The notes beneath the pieces were generated by a model. That model saw only the letters and a list, made by a program, of their open reading frames with translations. It did no database searches and had not been told where the DNA came from. A program made the position numbers and the translations under genes. A stretch of 64,000 nt of DNA from Plasmodiophora brassicae (Eukaryota > Endomyxa: Phytomyxea > Phytomyxea > Plasmodiophorida): assembly GCA_036867785.1 (NCBI GenBank), contig CP145409.1, forward strand, positions 1,736,001-1,800,000, written 5' to 3'. Positions 42,124 through 52,937 of this stretch are shown piece after piece (positions within the stretch are counted from its first letter, which is position 1; every line of letters begins with the position of its first letter).

Positions 42124-45100
42124 TTAGGGCGACGACCGGGACGCTGCTGCTGCCGCCGTCGGCGTAGTCGTGACGTACGCCTCGTCGTTGATCTTGTTCG
42201 CGTACTGCTGGAACAACCGAATGACCTGCGTGAACGACGGGCGCTCCGCCGGGTCGGGCTCGAAGCATCGCTCGATGACCGGTTTCCAGGACGAGCAGCG
42301 CGTGCAATCGTCCGGTAGGCCCGGGCGTTTCCCGTCGGCGAAGAACTCGCGAATGTTCCTCACCTGGAAATCGTTCCAGGGCACCTGCGCGCTAGCCACG
42401 AAGACGGCGACGACGCCGAACGCGTACACGTCGGCGGCCATGGTGTCGGCGCCCTGGTCGCCTTCCGGCGCCTCCAGCAGCAGCCGCTCGGGAGGGTAGT
42501 ACGCGGCGGCGCCGACGAACGGGTACTGCTTGATCAGCGGTTCGACGCGTCGCGGCAGGCCCACGTCGAACAAGCGAACCATCGGGCGCTCCCGTACGGC
42601 GACGAACACGTCCTTCACACGCAGGCGGCCATGGATCACCGACGGCGTCCTGGTGTGAAGGTACTCCATCGTCTCCGCGATCTGCAACACGATCGACAGG
42701 CGCACGTCGTCGTCTGACGACGGGTTAGGGGCTCGGGCGCGCACGAGGTCGCTTGCACGTACCCAGGTCGGCGTGGCGCTCCCGAATGTAATCGTCGAGT
42801 CGGGCGTGGTTCGGTTGTCGTCGATGGATGACGGATCGCGTCACCGGATCGACGCCCAGCGGTCGCTCAATGCATCGGTGGCGCAGCGAGGCGTAGTACT
42901 GTCTCCCAGACGGCGGGTTAGCACATGTGATGCGACACGACGACGACGCGATCAGGCGACCGACCTGCATGTCGTCCTTGAACCAAGCCGCCGATTGCTC
43001 CTTCTGCGCGTCGTTGAAGAACGACGGTACTGGGTACCTGGTGACCTGGACGGGCGCCTCGAGCCACACGCCGGGCCAGTCGACGCGTCCGCCGATGGCC
43101 AACGAGTTCTCCTCCTCCTCCTTCTCCAGCTGCGCCTGCTCGGTCAACGCTGGGCCTGTCGCCACGTCGACCTCGTTGTCGCTCCCGTCGCTGTCCGCCT
43201 TCGTCGTCGGTGACGTCGCATCCGACCCTTGCGTTGTTTCCGCTTCCCCATCTGACTCGCTGTCATCAGGTGGAGCCTTCCCCTTCTTCTTCTTGGCCGA
43301 GGACGTCCTCGACGCCGCGCCGTCGTCGTCGTCGGCCTCGCTGGTGCCCTCGTCGATGTTGTCCAAGGTCGGGCTGGCGACGCTCGCCTTCCTCGGAGAC
43401 GACAGCGCCTTCGTCAACGTCGCTGTGCGTTTCTTCTTCCGCCTGCCCTTCTTCCGGCGACGTTTCGCCCCGGGCGCCGCCGCGTCGAACCGCACGATCT
43501 CGTCGCGGGCGCTGATCTCCTGGAACGCGCCCGGTTGCCGCTCCCCAGGCACGTCGCCGTCGTCGTCGTACACGGCCCCGGATCTGTACGCGGCCGCCTC
43601 GCTGCTGTTCTCGAACAGGAGCATGCCGGGGACCTTCATCATGTCGACGACAAAGTACGGGCCGTCGTCGTCGAACGCGATCTCGGTCCAGCAGAAGTCG
43701 CAGGGCCATGGGTCGTCGACGCGATCCCAACCGGACCCGGAGCTGGGCCTCGACACGATCCTGCAGGACAGGGCCGTGTCCGACCCGCCGACCTTCGCCA
43801 GCAGGTACTTGAAGACGACGCTGCGCGTGCGCCCGATGCCGTACCCGGGCAGGAGCGCGCCCAGCGCCAGCACGTCGCTCCCCAGCTGGTTGCGAACGCG
43901 CTCCTGCTGGCCGCGCGACAGCGCCGCCTTGTCGGCCAGCGCCGTCCCGCCCAGCTCGCTGGCAACGAACATCGCCAGGGCGGCCACACGCGCTTTCACG
44001 TTCGGGAACGACGACGACGTCAGCGCCTGAGCGCGGGCGATCGCCCTACGAAGGCGCGGGTCGCGCCTGGCGTCCAGCGCGACCAGGGCACCCTGGATCG
44101 TGCCGATCGGGAAGTCGCGAGGGTCGACGACCTTGCCCCAGGCGAACGACGACGGCACCGCCGACACCGGGACGACGTCCGACGCGAAGTAGAACCCGTC
44201 GACGACGCTCTCGTCGCCGTTCAGGTACCCGAGCGCCTGCAACTTCTCGATCGGCCCGCGTACTCGCCGCTGGAACACCTTCAGGCCCTCGCGTATCGCC
44301 CCGTTCAGCTCGGCGTCGCGTTCGGCGAACGCCCTGCTCCCGAACGTCAGACGGTGTTGTGGGAACGCGCGCCAGATCTGACCTGGCGGAATGGCCTTGC
44401 TCGCCGACAGCGTCGACGTCGGCGCCCTGCTCGACGAGGAAGCGCAGGACCTGGGCGTGGTGCTTCCTGGCGGCGGCGATCGCGGGCGTGTTCCCGTTCG
44501 TGTCGGGCAGGCAGATCGAGGCGCCGCTGTCGACCAGCATGCGGACGACGTCGGCGTGGCCGTGCATCGACGCCTTCATGACCGGGGTGTGCCCGCTGAC
44601 GCCCGACACGTCGACGGGCAGGTTGCTGGACATGATGCGGTTCAGCAGGAGGCGGACGATGTCGGCGTGGCCGCGCTTCGAGGCGGCCGCCAGCGGCGTG
44701 CCGCGCTTCACGTTCGGCATGTCGATGACGGCGCCCCGGGCGAGCAGCAGCGACACCATGTCGACCTCGCCGAACATGCAGGCGGCGATCAGCGGCGTGA
44801 ACTTCGTCGTCGTCGGGTAGTTGATCTGCGACCCGTACTCGAGCAGCGCCAGGATCAGGTCCATGTTCCGCATCTTGCAGGCCATGACCAGCGGCGTCTC
44901 GCCGTTCTGTTCGGCCCACGTCAGCCGCCGCCCTACGAGCGACTTGTGCACACGGTGCGGTACCCGATTCGGGAGCTCCAGCTCGGCGCCTTCCTTCAGC
45001 AGCAGGTTGATGAAGTCCATGTTGCCGATGGAGCACGCCAGCGTCAGCGGCGTGTGGTCCCCGTCGGTCGGGTAGTTGATCTTGGCGCTGTTCGCCAGCA

Positions 45101-47063
45101 GCATCTTGACGAGCTTCATGTTCTGCTCGCGGATCGCGGTCAGCAGCGGCGTGTTGCCGTTCTTGGACCGGAAGTTCACGTCGGCCCCCTTCTGCAGCAG
45201 CAGCTCGATCAGGCGCGTGTGGTCCCGTTCGATCACGGCGATCAGCGGCGTGTCCCCGTTCTGCAGACGGCCGATCAGCGCGGCACTGCTTCGTCCCAAG
45301 GCAAGCCACGTCGACGTACCGCGCCCGGCGTGTGGATCAGCTCGCCGTAATCCTTCGCACAGATCAACAGGTACCGGACCATGTCCTCGAAGCCCTTCTC
45401 GCACGCCACGTGGAACGGCGAGTACCCTTCCTGTCCCCGAACGTTACCGTCTGGTCAAGGTCTTAACGCACACGCGGCGGTCCCCAACCTTGTGGAGGAA
45501 CATCCGGTTGACTTTCGTCTGGCCCCACTTGTTCAGGACGACCATCAGCGGCGTTAACCCTTTCTGGGGGAGGGGGTGGGCGCGCGGTCAGCCCAATGCG
45601 ATCAGGACGCGATGTGTCGACCCCCTTCGTACGTTGTCGCGGATGCGGGCGCATTCGGGCGCGACCTTGCAGATGTACTCGCAGACCTCCTGGTTCCATT
45701 CGCGCGCCGCCATGTGCATCGCCGTGAACCCCATCTCGTTCTTCAGGCACGGGTCGGCCTTGGCGGCCTCGATCAGGTACCGGAGGACGGCCTGCTGGTT
45801 CCAGATCGCCGCGACGATGACAGGCGTGTCGCCGTTCGCGTTCCTGGTGGACCCATTCGTTAACGGGACCGGGGGACACGACAAATACCGCCTGCACGCG
45901 CGGCACCACCCACCGAACGTTGACGTCGCAACGGCCCTTCTCGAACAGGAACTTGCAGATCTCTGCCTGGCCTGAGAAGGCGGCACAGTGGACGGGCGTG
46001 TCACCGCTGACGTTCTTCGGGTTCGGGTCCACCTGTCGTCGTGTTGACGGGCGCTGGTTTCGTGACAACAACAACGACAACGTGGGTGACCTGGGCGCCA
46101 TCGATCAGGTACTGCGTGGTCTCCAGGTGCCCGTTCGTCACCGCCAGATGCAACGGCGTGCACCCGTCCAGGCTCGCCGCGTTCGGGTCCACATGGCACT
46201 GCTTCACCAGGTACCTGGCGACCTCTGTGTGCCCATGCGCGCACGCCAAATGCAATGGCGTTCTGCGGGTGGTGTGTGCGTTCAGCCATCGTTAATGCTG
46301 GGACCTGCTCGATCCTCACCGCTTCCAGCGGTTGACCGACGCTGGGTTCAGTTTCGCTGTACCGCACAGGTAGACGAGGACGCTGAGGTGGCCGCGTGAC
46401 GCCGCGTGATGGGCGGCCGTGTTCCAGAACTGATCCTCGCAATGCGGGTCGACGCCCGCCTCCTCGTCCAGGAACTTGATCACGTCCAGGTGCCCACCGA
46501 ACGCTGCCAGATGGAACGCTGTATAGCTCCTCTGCAAACGATTGTCACGTTGCTGCCCTGCCAGTCGGATACGAAACAGCAGACCGCGTTACGAAGCGTC
46601 GGGTCAGGGTCGTACCGCTGCTGGAAGTATTTGACGATTTCGTAATGGCCTCTGGCGCACGCCAAATGGAACGGCGTGTTGCCATCCTGTCGAGGGTCAG
46701 CGGACCACAGCGCTGCCAGCACAGCGTATCGACCACCTTATCGACTGTAGCGATGCTGGCCTGCGCTTCTTCACAGAGGACCTTGCAGATGTCCAGGTAC
46801 CCGAGCTCAGCCGCCTGATGGATTGGCGTGCGATGCGACCCACGATGGCGCTGGTTCCCGAGGTTAAGACGCATCACACCGGGGGACGACACAACGAAGG
46901 GTACCTCTTGATGGTTTGCGTTCACGTTCTTGATAGCGAGTTCGCGCACACGCTCGAGTTCGCCTTTGCTGACGGCCTCGAACAGCAACCGGGTCGGAAG
47001 GACGACCTCGGTCTCGCTCGCCTTCTTTATGGCGCGGGCCGCCACCGCCCGTGCCGCCTCCAT
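42124..47063 (-). CDS. Ankyrin-repeat / EDR1-ARMC3-like domain / pseudokinase protein
   Basis: About 15 exons from ATG 47063 to TAA 42124, roughly 1,380 residues. Some 18 ankyrin repeats come first (TPIHQAAELGYLDICKVLCE, TPFHLACARGHYEIVKYF, TPLLTAIREQNMKLVKMLL, TPLIAACMFGEVDMVSLLL, TPVMKASMHGHADVVRMLVD). Then an EDR1/CTR1/ARMC3-type domain (LGALLPGYGIGRTRSVVFKY, WPCDFCWTEIAFDDDGPYFV, DMMKVPGMLLFE), a basic and acidic linker, and a TKL-like kinase domain. There the catalytic loop reads VIHGRLRVKDVFV (HRD changed to HGR) and DFG is DVG, and no clear Gly loop or Lys is seen, so it is probably inactive. APE-equivalent is YYPPERLLL, with DVYAFGVVAVF. Confidence 0.75.
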
Positions 47064-47160
47064 GCTCGAACTGGATCCCGACGCTCACAAATATCCCATT
47101 CAGATCCTCGTACCTGGTGCGAATCGGTTTATTCACCGATATAAGGATAGAGAAGAGTTA

Positions 47161-47787
47161 TGCAGGTGGCGCCAGCATGTCGTCGATGGCATTCGGAGGC
47201 CTTCGAGCGTTCTCACGAGCTAGCATATGCTGTGCGCCCCCGTTCAGTACCATGTGTACCAGCCGGACCTTGTTCTCAGCGCCGAGTGCCTCTTCTGCGT
47301 CCATTTCGGCAGGGAAGAGAAGGTTGGCGCCAAACGCAAAGCGAGGAAACATGCCAAGTATTTCCGGTTTCCATTCCGCGCTGATAATAATTACACGCGA
47401 CATCATAGAGGCCAGCGTCCGGCGAACTGGCAACGCTATGAGCCGCTCAGTGTCGACCAGAAGAAGGCATTCTTCAGTGGCGTGCGACCTGTGCGAGCGA
47501 CACTGCACCAATATGTACTTTGGAGCGAGTCAGGTTGCGCGGGTATAAGTGACCAGGAAGAGCATCATTGATGTCATCATCGACGGTATGCTGTGGGATC
47601 CCGAGAACCTCGAAGGCGATACGCGTGCCCGGATGATGAGTTCGTTGTCTACCTCCGAGGAGACAGACGGTCCCAGCAACTACGAAATCGAAATAAGGTC
47701 AGGCGTGGTGAATTTCAAGATAACATCGCAATACTGAATCAAATTCAGGAACCCTGCTCAATTCGACCTTGCCGTAGACCATCTCTC
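47161..47787 (+). mobile_element. Transposable-element fragment, left arm of inverted pair
   Basis: Plus-strand reading gives a zinc-finger-like block (AECLFCVHFGREEKVG) followed by NYTRHHRGQRPANWQRYEPL and SVDQKKAFFSGV, a BED/C2H2-like DNA-binding region often found at the start of transposase-type ORFs, then RKSIIDVIIDGMLWDPENLE. Frames shift between blocks (1-bp and 3-bp differences from the right arm), so this copy is dead. The reverse complement is found at 47867-48368. No transposase core is present. Confidence 0.6.
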
Positions 47788-47866
47788 TGTGAACTGCTCG
47801 TGCCGGCAGACGGCGTTCCTGCTTACCCGCATAAACCATGGTGTGACGCTGGCCATAGATTCCCAC

Positions 47867-48368
47867 GAGAGATGGTCTACGGCAAGGTCGAATTGAGCAG
47901 GGTTCCTGAATTTGATTCAGTATTGCGATGTTATCTTGAAATTCACCACGCCTGACCTTATTTCGATTTCGTAGTTGCTGGGACCGTCTGTCTCCTCAGA
48001 GGTAGACAACGAACTCATCCATCCGGGCACGCGTATCGCCTTCGAGGTTCTCGGGATCCCACAGCATACCGCCGATGATGACATCAATGATGCTCTTCCT
48101 GGTCACGTATACCCGCGCAGCCTGACTCGCTCCACAGTATTGGTGCAGTGTCGCTCGCACAGGTCGCACGCCACTGAAGAATGCCTTCTTCTGGTCGACA
48201 CTGAGCGGCTCATAGCGTTGCCAGTTCGCCGGATGCTGGCCTCTATGATGTCGCGTGTAATTATCAGCGCGGAATGGAAACCGGAAATGCTTGACATGTT
48301 TCCTCGCTTTGCGTTTGGCGCCAACCTTCTCTTCCCCGACGACATGCTGGCGCCACCTGCAACTGCAC
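47867..48368 (-). mobile_element. Transposable-element fragment, right arm of inverted pair
   Basis: Same element as the left arm, on the other strand, with a 79-bp unique spacer (47788-47866) between the arms. It lacks about 126 bp relative to the left copy, including the Cys-x2-Cys part of the zinc-finger block, so EEKVGAKRKARKH follows directly on unrelated sequence. The reading frame over YTRHHRGQHPANWQRYEPLS to DPENLEGDTRARM is intact. Both strands of the arm are open, which makes misleading long ORFs. Confidence 0.6.
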
Positions 48369-48658
48369 AATGCGGGGTCGCATTGCGGACCGACCGCGAC
48401 CTTCCGTACGGACACTACCGTGCAAAATCCGTAAATAAAGAGGCCTGTGCATCAGGGGACTTACGCCCACCTGAAATCGCGGCTGAGATTCTGCATCATA
48501 ACTCATGACAGATCACCAGCGCTACGCACGCGGTGCACCGACCGTTGTACGCGTCCAGACACAGCACCAATGTGCAATGTGTTTGGAAACACTCTTCCAG
48601 GACATAAAATGCCTAACCTATCGTCGTGCAGTCCGTGGCGGAGTCCGCAGCAGCGGAG

Positions 48659-49559
48659 ATGGATCTCAGCGGCACCGTGGTCATCCCGGGCCAGGTCATC
48701 CCACCCGTCGACGATGCGAAAATCATTCCAGGCGCTGGCGTTGTTCAGTCAGACGGTATGCCCGGACGCTGCAATATTGAACGTGTGCACTTTAACGGAT
48801 GCGCTCAGAACGTACGCTGATTGCTACGGTGGCGGGAACGCTGTCGCTGTTGGCCTCCAAGGCGAAGACGCCAAATGTGACCATGGTTTCAAGTCAGATC
48901 GCTATTTGTTTCACTAACGTGTTTATGCAGGGACAGAAAGTGATGACGGCTTCCGTTGAAACGAACCAGAAACGGTATACACCGGCCGTGCATGATCAGG
49001 TTCGAGCTACGCGCACTGCCAACGAATTTGCACTAACGGCATACAGGTTCTCGGCGTGATCACATCGAAGCACGGCGAGCATTACCGGGTTGATATTGGA
49101 GCGAGTCGTGAGGCCCACCTTCCTGTTCTGTCGTTCCAGGGCGCAACGAAGCGCAATCGGCCGAACTTGTCTGTCGGCACACTGGTCTATGGGCAGGTCT
49201 GCTCAGCGAACGCCGACATGAAACCAGAGCTCACGTGCATATCGTCGCACTTCAAGAAAGAGTGGATGACGGGCGAGTCGCTATTCGGCGAGCTGAAAGG
49301 CGGGTACATGTTCTCGTGTTCCACCCAGCTCGTCCGCGACCTTCTCGACGAACGATGCGTTGTTCTCGGTGCCCTGGGCGCGTCGGTCCCGTTCGAGGTT
49401 GCGGTCGGCGCGAACGGCCGCGTCTGGGTGCGCGCGGACACGCCCGTGCACACGATCCTGGCGTCGAACTGTATCGCCAACTCGGAGCACCTGTCGGACG
49501 ACATGACCAAGGTCATGGTTCGTGAGCTCCTGGCGCTGACGGACTCCAGATCACATTAA
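48659..49559 (+). CDS. RRP40: Exosome component Rrp40 (EXOSC3)
   Basis: Exons 48659-48755, 48809-48876, 48931-48999 and 49047-49559 join to 248 residues. N-terminal domain (GTVVIPGQVIPPVDDAKIIP) is followed by the S1 domain (LGVITSKHGEHYRVDIGASR, FQGATKRNRPNLSVGTLVYG) and a KH domain (LLDERCVVLGALGASVPFEV, AVGANGRVWVRADTP, NCIANSEHLS). CP.. and the NGRVWV stretch are typical Rrp40. It is one of three RNA-binding cap proteins of the nine-subunit exosome ring, feeding RNA to the 3'-5' nucleases. The start at 48659 lies just after the inverted repeat. Confidence 0.92.
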
Positions 49560-49706
49560 AGCGTCAACCATGTCTGAACCGTACTGCCGCTTGGCAGCCT
49601 AAAGCCATGGGCACATGCCGATTATAGAGTCGCGTGTGTGACTGGTGAGGGAGAGACCTTCCGACGGGGCGTCGAGCGGCTGCGTTGATCGGCGAGGGCG
49701 TCGCCG

Positions 49707-51554
49707 ATGGGCAACGTTCAGGGTGGGCCGCAGGACGCCATCGGCGCCTCCGTTGACATCCATGGGCGGCGCATGAAAATCGAGAGGCAACTTGGCGAAG
49801 GTCGGCCCCGCCGTTCCGGTCGCCGGCGCCGGCCATGCTGACGGTGATGGACAGGCGGGTTCGCGTACGTCTTCAAGGTCGTCGAGGAGTCGTCCGGCAA
49901 CGCGTACGCGTTGAAGCGAATCCTGGCCGCTGACTCGGAAACGAATGACATTGCCGAACAGGAGATCAAGGTCATGGTACGTGAAGCGCTCCATGCCAGC
50001 AACGATATCGGCAGGTTCAACGACAGTCGTGTCTTCCAGAAACAGTGCACGTCGAAGAATATCATTGGGTACAAAGGGCATACGAAGATCACGAGGCCGA
50101 AACGTGACGGGCACCGTTCGCCGGTGGAGTACTTCCTGCTGATGGAGTTCTGCCCGGGCGGGACGATGACGTCGTATCTGGACAGTCGGCACGGGCAGCC
50201 GTTCCCTGAACAGCAGGTCCTTTGCATGGCCCTGGACATCTGCGAGGGCGTCCGGGCGTTGCACAGTCAGCCGCAGCCGATCTGCCATCGCGACCTCAAG
50301 CTCGACAACGTCCTGCTGGCGAGCGACAAGACGTGGAAGCTGTGCGATTTCGGCAGCAGCACGACGCGGATCAAGGCGTATGGGACGAAGGAGGAGATCA
50401 CGCTCGAGGAGGAGACCATACAGAAGTATACGACACCGTCGTACCGAGCACCAGGTTGGTCCGTCATCGCCTATACGTCCAGACGTCCTGAACGTTCGCT
50501 AGAGATGGCGAACCTCTGGCAAAGGAAGGTGGTTGGGCCGAAGGCGGACATCTGGGTCTGTTGTTCGGCAGCGTCCATGCAAAGGAATCGGGCTGAGTGT
50601 CGACCGACAGGCGCTCGGATGCATCATCTATGCGATCGCCTTCCTGAGGCACCCGTTCCAGGGCGCGACAACGCTGACGATCCCGAAATCGAGCACGTTC
50701 TCGTCCGGGTTCCACAGTCTGCTGCGAGACATTTTCACGGAAGAGTAAGCGCAGGCGTTGCTGGTTGCAAACAACATTTGTATTGAGGGAGCGGTGATAG
50801 CCCTGAGAAGAGGCCTGATATCGACGAGGTCATCGACGAGATCAAGTGCCTGCAGAGAGGCGGCAAACCGAGCCGGTCGAAAGCGGGAACGAAGGCGACG
50901 AAGAAAGCGGTGGCGGAATCGTTGCCAGCGAAGTCGAAATCGAAGAAGAAACCTGTCGTTATCGACCCTCCGTCAGGAGCGGAATCCAGTGAGGAATTCG
51001 AATCATCGCCATCGTCGTCTTCAGCGTCCTCGTCGGAAAAGGACAGCGATGATGATGAAAGTGAGACGACGACGGCCAGCAGCAGCCCATCACCGCCTCC
51101 GAGGCGGAAGTCGAAGAAGAAACAACCGATATCGACACAGAAAGGCAAACCGAAAGGGCCGAGACCGGGTCCGGCGACCCCGTTCGCTGGGCCTTTCCAT
51201 GCGGCCTGGGACGCCTTCGCCGCATCTGACGAAAAGCCAACTGCAGCAAGTCGTCCCGCCCCACAACCGGACCTACTGAGTTTGTTCGCAGCCCCACCGC
51301 CTCAAGCGCCCAGCGTCGGGTACAATTTCGGTGCCCAGTTGGCGAACCCCGCACCAATGATGATGATGCCTGCCAGCAACCAGTTCGTCGCTGGCCAACA
51401 GCAACCGTTGCCGTCCCAGTTCGGCGGCGCACCTGCCCCACCCGCCCAACAACCGTTCATGGCGTTCGACCCGTTCGCTGCCGGGCCGGCGTCGATGCCG
51501 AGGAAGGCACCTCCGAATAACAGTGCCACCGACAGTAGCTGGGTGCAGTTCTAA
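49707..51554 (+). CDS. NAK-family Ser/Thr kinase (AAK1/GAK-like)
   Basis: Exons start 49707-49800 and 49855 onward; four more introns lie at about 49976-50037, 50455-50507, 50557-50611 and 50748-50804. Kinase motifs: Gly loop GEGGFAYVF, Lys in AYALKRIL, FCPGGTMTSYL, CHRDLKLDNVLL, CDFGSSTTR, activation end QKYTTPSYRAPEM, GPKADIWALGCIIYAIAFLR and DPEKRPDIDEVIDEI. This is the AAK1/GAK/Ark1-Prk1 group that phosphorylates clathrin adaptors. The C-terminal ~230 residues are Ser/Lys-rich then Pro/Gln-rich and carry an AP2-binding DPF motif (AFDPFAAG) and LLSLF clathrin-box-like motif, supporting a role in endocytosis. Confidence 0.9.
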
Positions 51555-51613
51555 AAACTAAATGCGGCACTAACTAAGCGGATGCCGCCCCACTGGCGCA
51601 ACTTTGCGAACGA

Positions 51614-52462
51614 ATGCAGCACGCGCCCGCTGCGCCTCTGTCAGTGTATTCCTGGTACGACGCCACTGCCAAGTTCGGACTGTTCGGTGCGCACAGGGTT
51701 TGCGTGATGGATTTCCTCCGCCAACGCCGTCAGCCTTGGAAGCAGGTCGCGTTCCGAACGCATTACGGGCGGTATCTGTGCGCCGAGGACAACGGGACGT
51801 ATGTGGCGGACCGCAGCGTCGCCGGCCCATGGGAGTACTTCCAGGTGGTCGATGTTGATGGGGATGACGTCGTCGCGCTGCGGAACCGCCACGGGTTGTT
51901 TGTGGGTGTCGGGCGAAATGGGCGACTGACATCGTTCGAGGACGCGGGTGTGGACGCGCAGTGGTGGCTCGAGGACGCGTATCAACACCCGGGGATGCAT
52001 ACGCTGCGGAGCCGTCGGACGAGTAAATTCCTGTGCACAGCGTCGGCCAACGAGGCGCCGGTTGTCGATCGAGATGCGGTGGGAGAGTGGGAGCGGCTCC
52101 GACTGGAAGTTGTTCCAATTACAGTACGGACGCAGGACGACAAGTCGATCTGGCCCTGGGAGAAGTACGAACTCGTGGAGCTGACGCCCGGCGCCGGTAC
52201 TGATGGTGGTATTGTCGCGTTCAAGACCGAGGGTGCACGGTACTTGGGGACCGACTCCAACGGCAAGATCGATTCCATGAGCACGATCGTTGGCCTGGAC
52301 CAGGAATGGATCATGCGACCCGGGCCCATCGAACCGTTGTATACATTCCAGAACGAGCGAACGAAGAAGTTCTTGTCGTTACCTAGCCGACATGACGTCC
52401 TGATCGCCAATCGTGATGCACCATCCGTTACTGAAACGTTCACAGTACAGCCAGCCGTTTAG
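51614..52462 (+). CDS. Fascin-like beta-trefoil protein
   Basis: A 282-residue intronless ORF. Repeats of the beta-trefoil type are clear: VAFRTHYGRYLCAEDNGTYV, VALRNRHGLFVGVGRNGRLT, TLRSRRTSKFLCTASANEAP, VAFKTEGARYLGTDSNGKID, FQNERTKKFLSLPSR. The GRYL.A / G.V.ADR pattern is that of fascin-like domains, which bundle actin or bind sugars. Two trefoils would fit in this length. It starts 59 bp after the kinase stop on the same strand. Start ATG at 51614 is the first in frame. Confidence 0.65.
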   Translation: MQHAPAAPLSVYSWYDATAKFGLFGAHRVCVMDFLRQRRQPWKQVAFRTHYGRYLCAEDNGTYVADRSVAGPWEYFQVVDVDGDDVVALRNRHGLFVGVGRNGRLTSFEDAGVDAQWWLEDAYQHPGMHTLRSRRTSKFLCTASANEAPVVDRDAVGEWERLRLEVVPITVRTQDDKSIWPWEKYELVELTPGAGTDGGIVAFKTEGARYLGTDSNGKIDSMSTIVGLDQEWIMRPGPIEPLYTFQNERTKKFLSLPSRHDVLIANRDAPSVTETFTVQPAV

Positions 52463-52587
52463 GATGTTTATTCATGGTATATTAGTATTGTACCGTATCG
52501 AAACGATAATTAAGGAAAACTGAGGTGCTGAGAACATAGGTGTCACGAATACACACAAAACGAGCTTGTCCCAAAATAAGAAGGTAG

Positions 52588-52658
52588 TGCATCGTCCGCG
52601 AATCGAACGCGGGACGTCTCGTTGGAAGCGAGACATTTTACCACTAAACTAACGATGC
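52588..52658 (-). tRNA. tRNA-Gly (anticodon UCC)
   Basis: The 71-nt minus-strand sequence folds as a tRNA: acceptor GCATCGT/ACGATGC, D-arm with AGTGGTA (A box), anticodon loop CTTCCAA with anticodon TCC, T-arm with GTTCGATTC (B box), discriminator A. No intron. It lies in the ~475-bp gap between the fascin-like gene and the G-alpha gene; the rest of that gap has no other gene. Confidence 0.93.
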
Positions 52659-52937
52659 AACCACATGGCAGCTGCTATGAAAACATCATGTACCGTAGAC
52701 CATGTATTATTCATTTGTCGGCCGGAACGATATTGGCTGCTGTTTACAGTACACAAACAAAGGTGACATGTCACATGCGTCTGCCAGGACGCGCGAAGAG
52801 CCTATCGACTTTGGTTTTGTGCCGTACGACTTTCTTTTTGTCGGGAGCATAGACGACGATTACTTGTATAGTGTGATTGGAATTGCAATTGGATCGATCC
52901 AGGTGACCCGTACTGGCGATCCGAGCACCTCGCCAGC

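Noticed and set aside
44391-45350. 319-codon plus-strand ORF opposite the ankyrin exons
   Set aside because: Shadow of tandem ankyrin repeats; repeated phrases are mirror images of the real repeats.
47975-48508. 177-codon plus-strand ORF in the right arm
   Set aside because: Antisense to the transposon reading; the minus-strand frame has the zinc-finger-type block.
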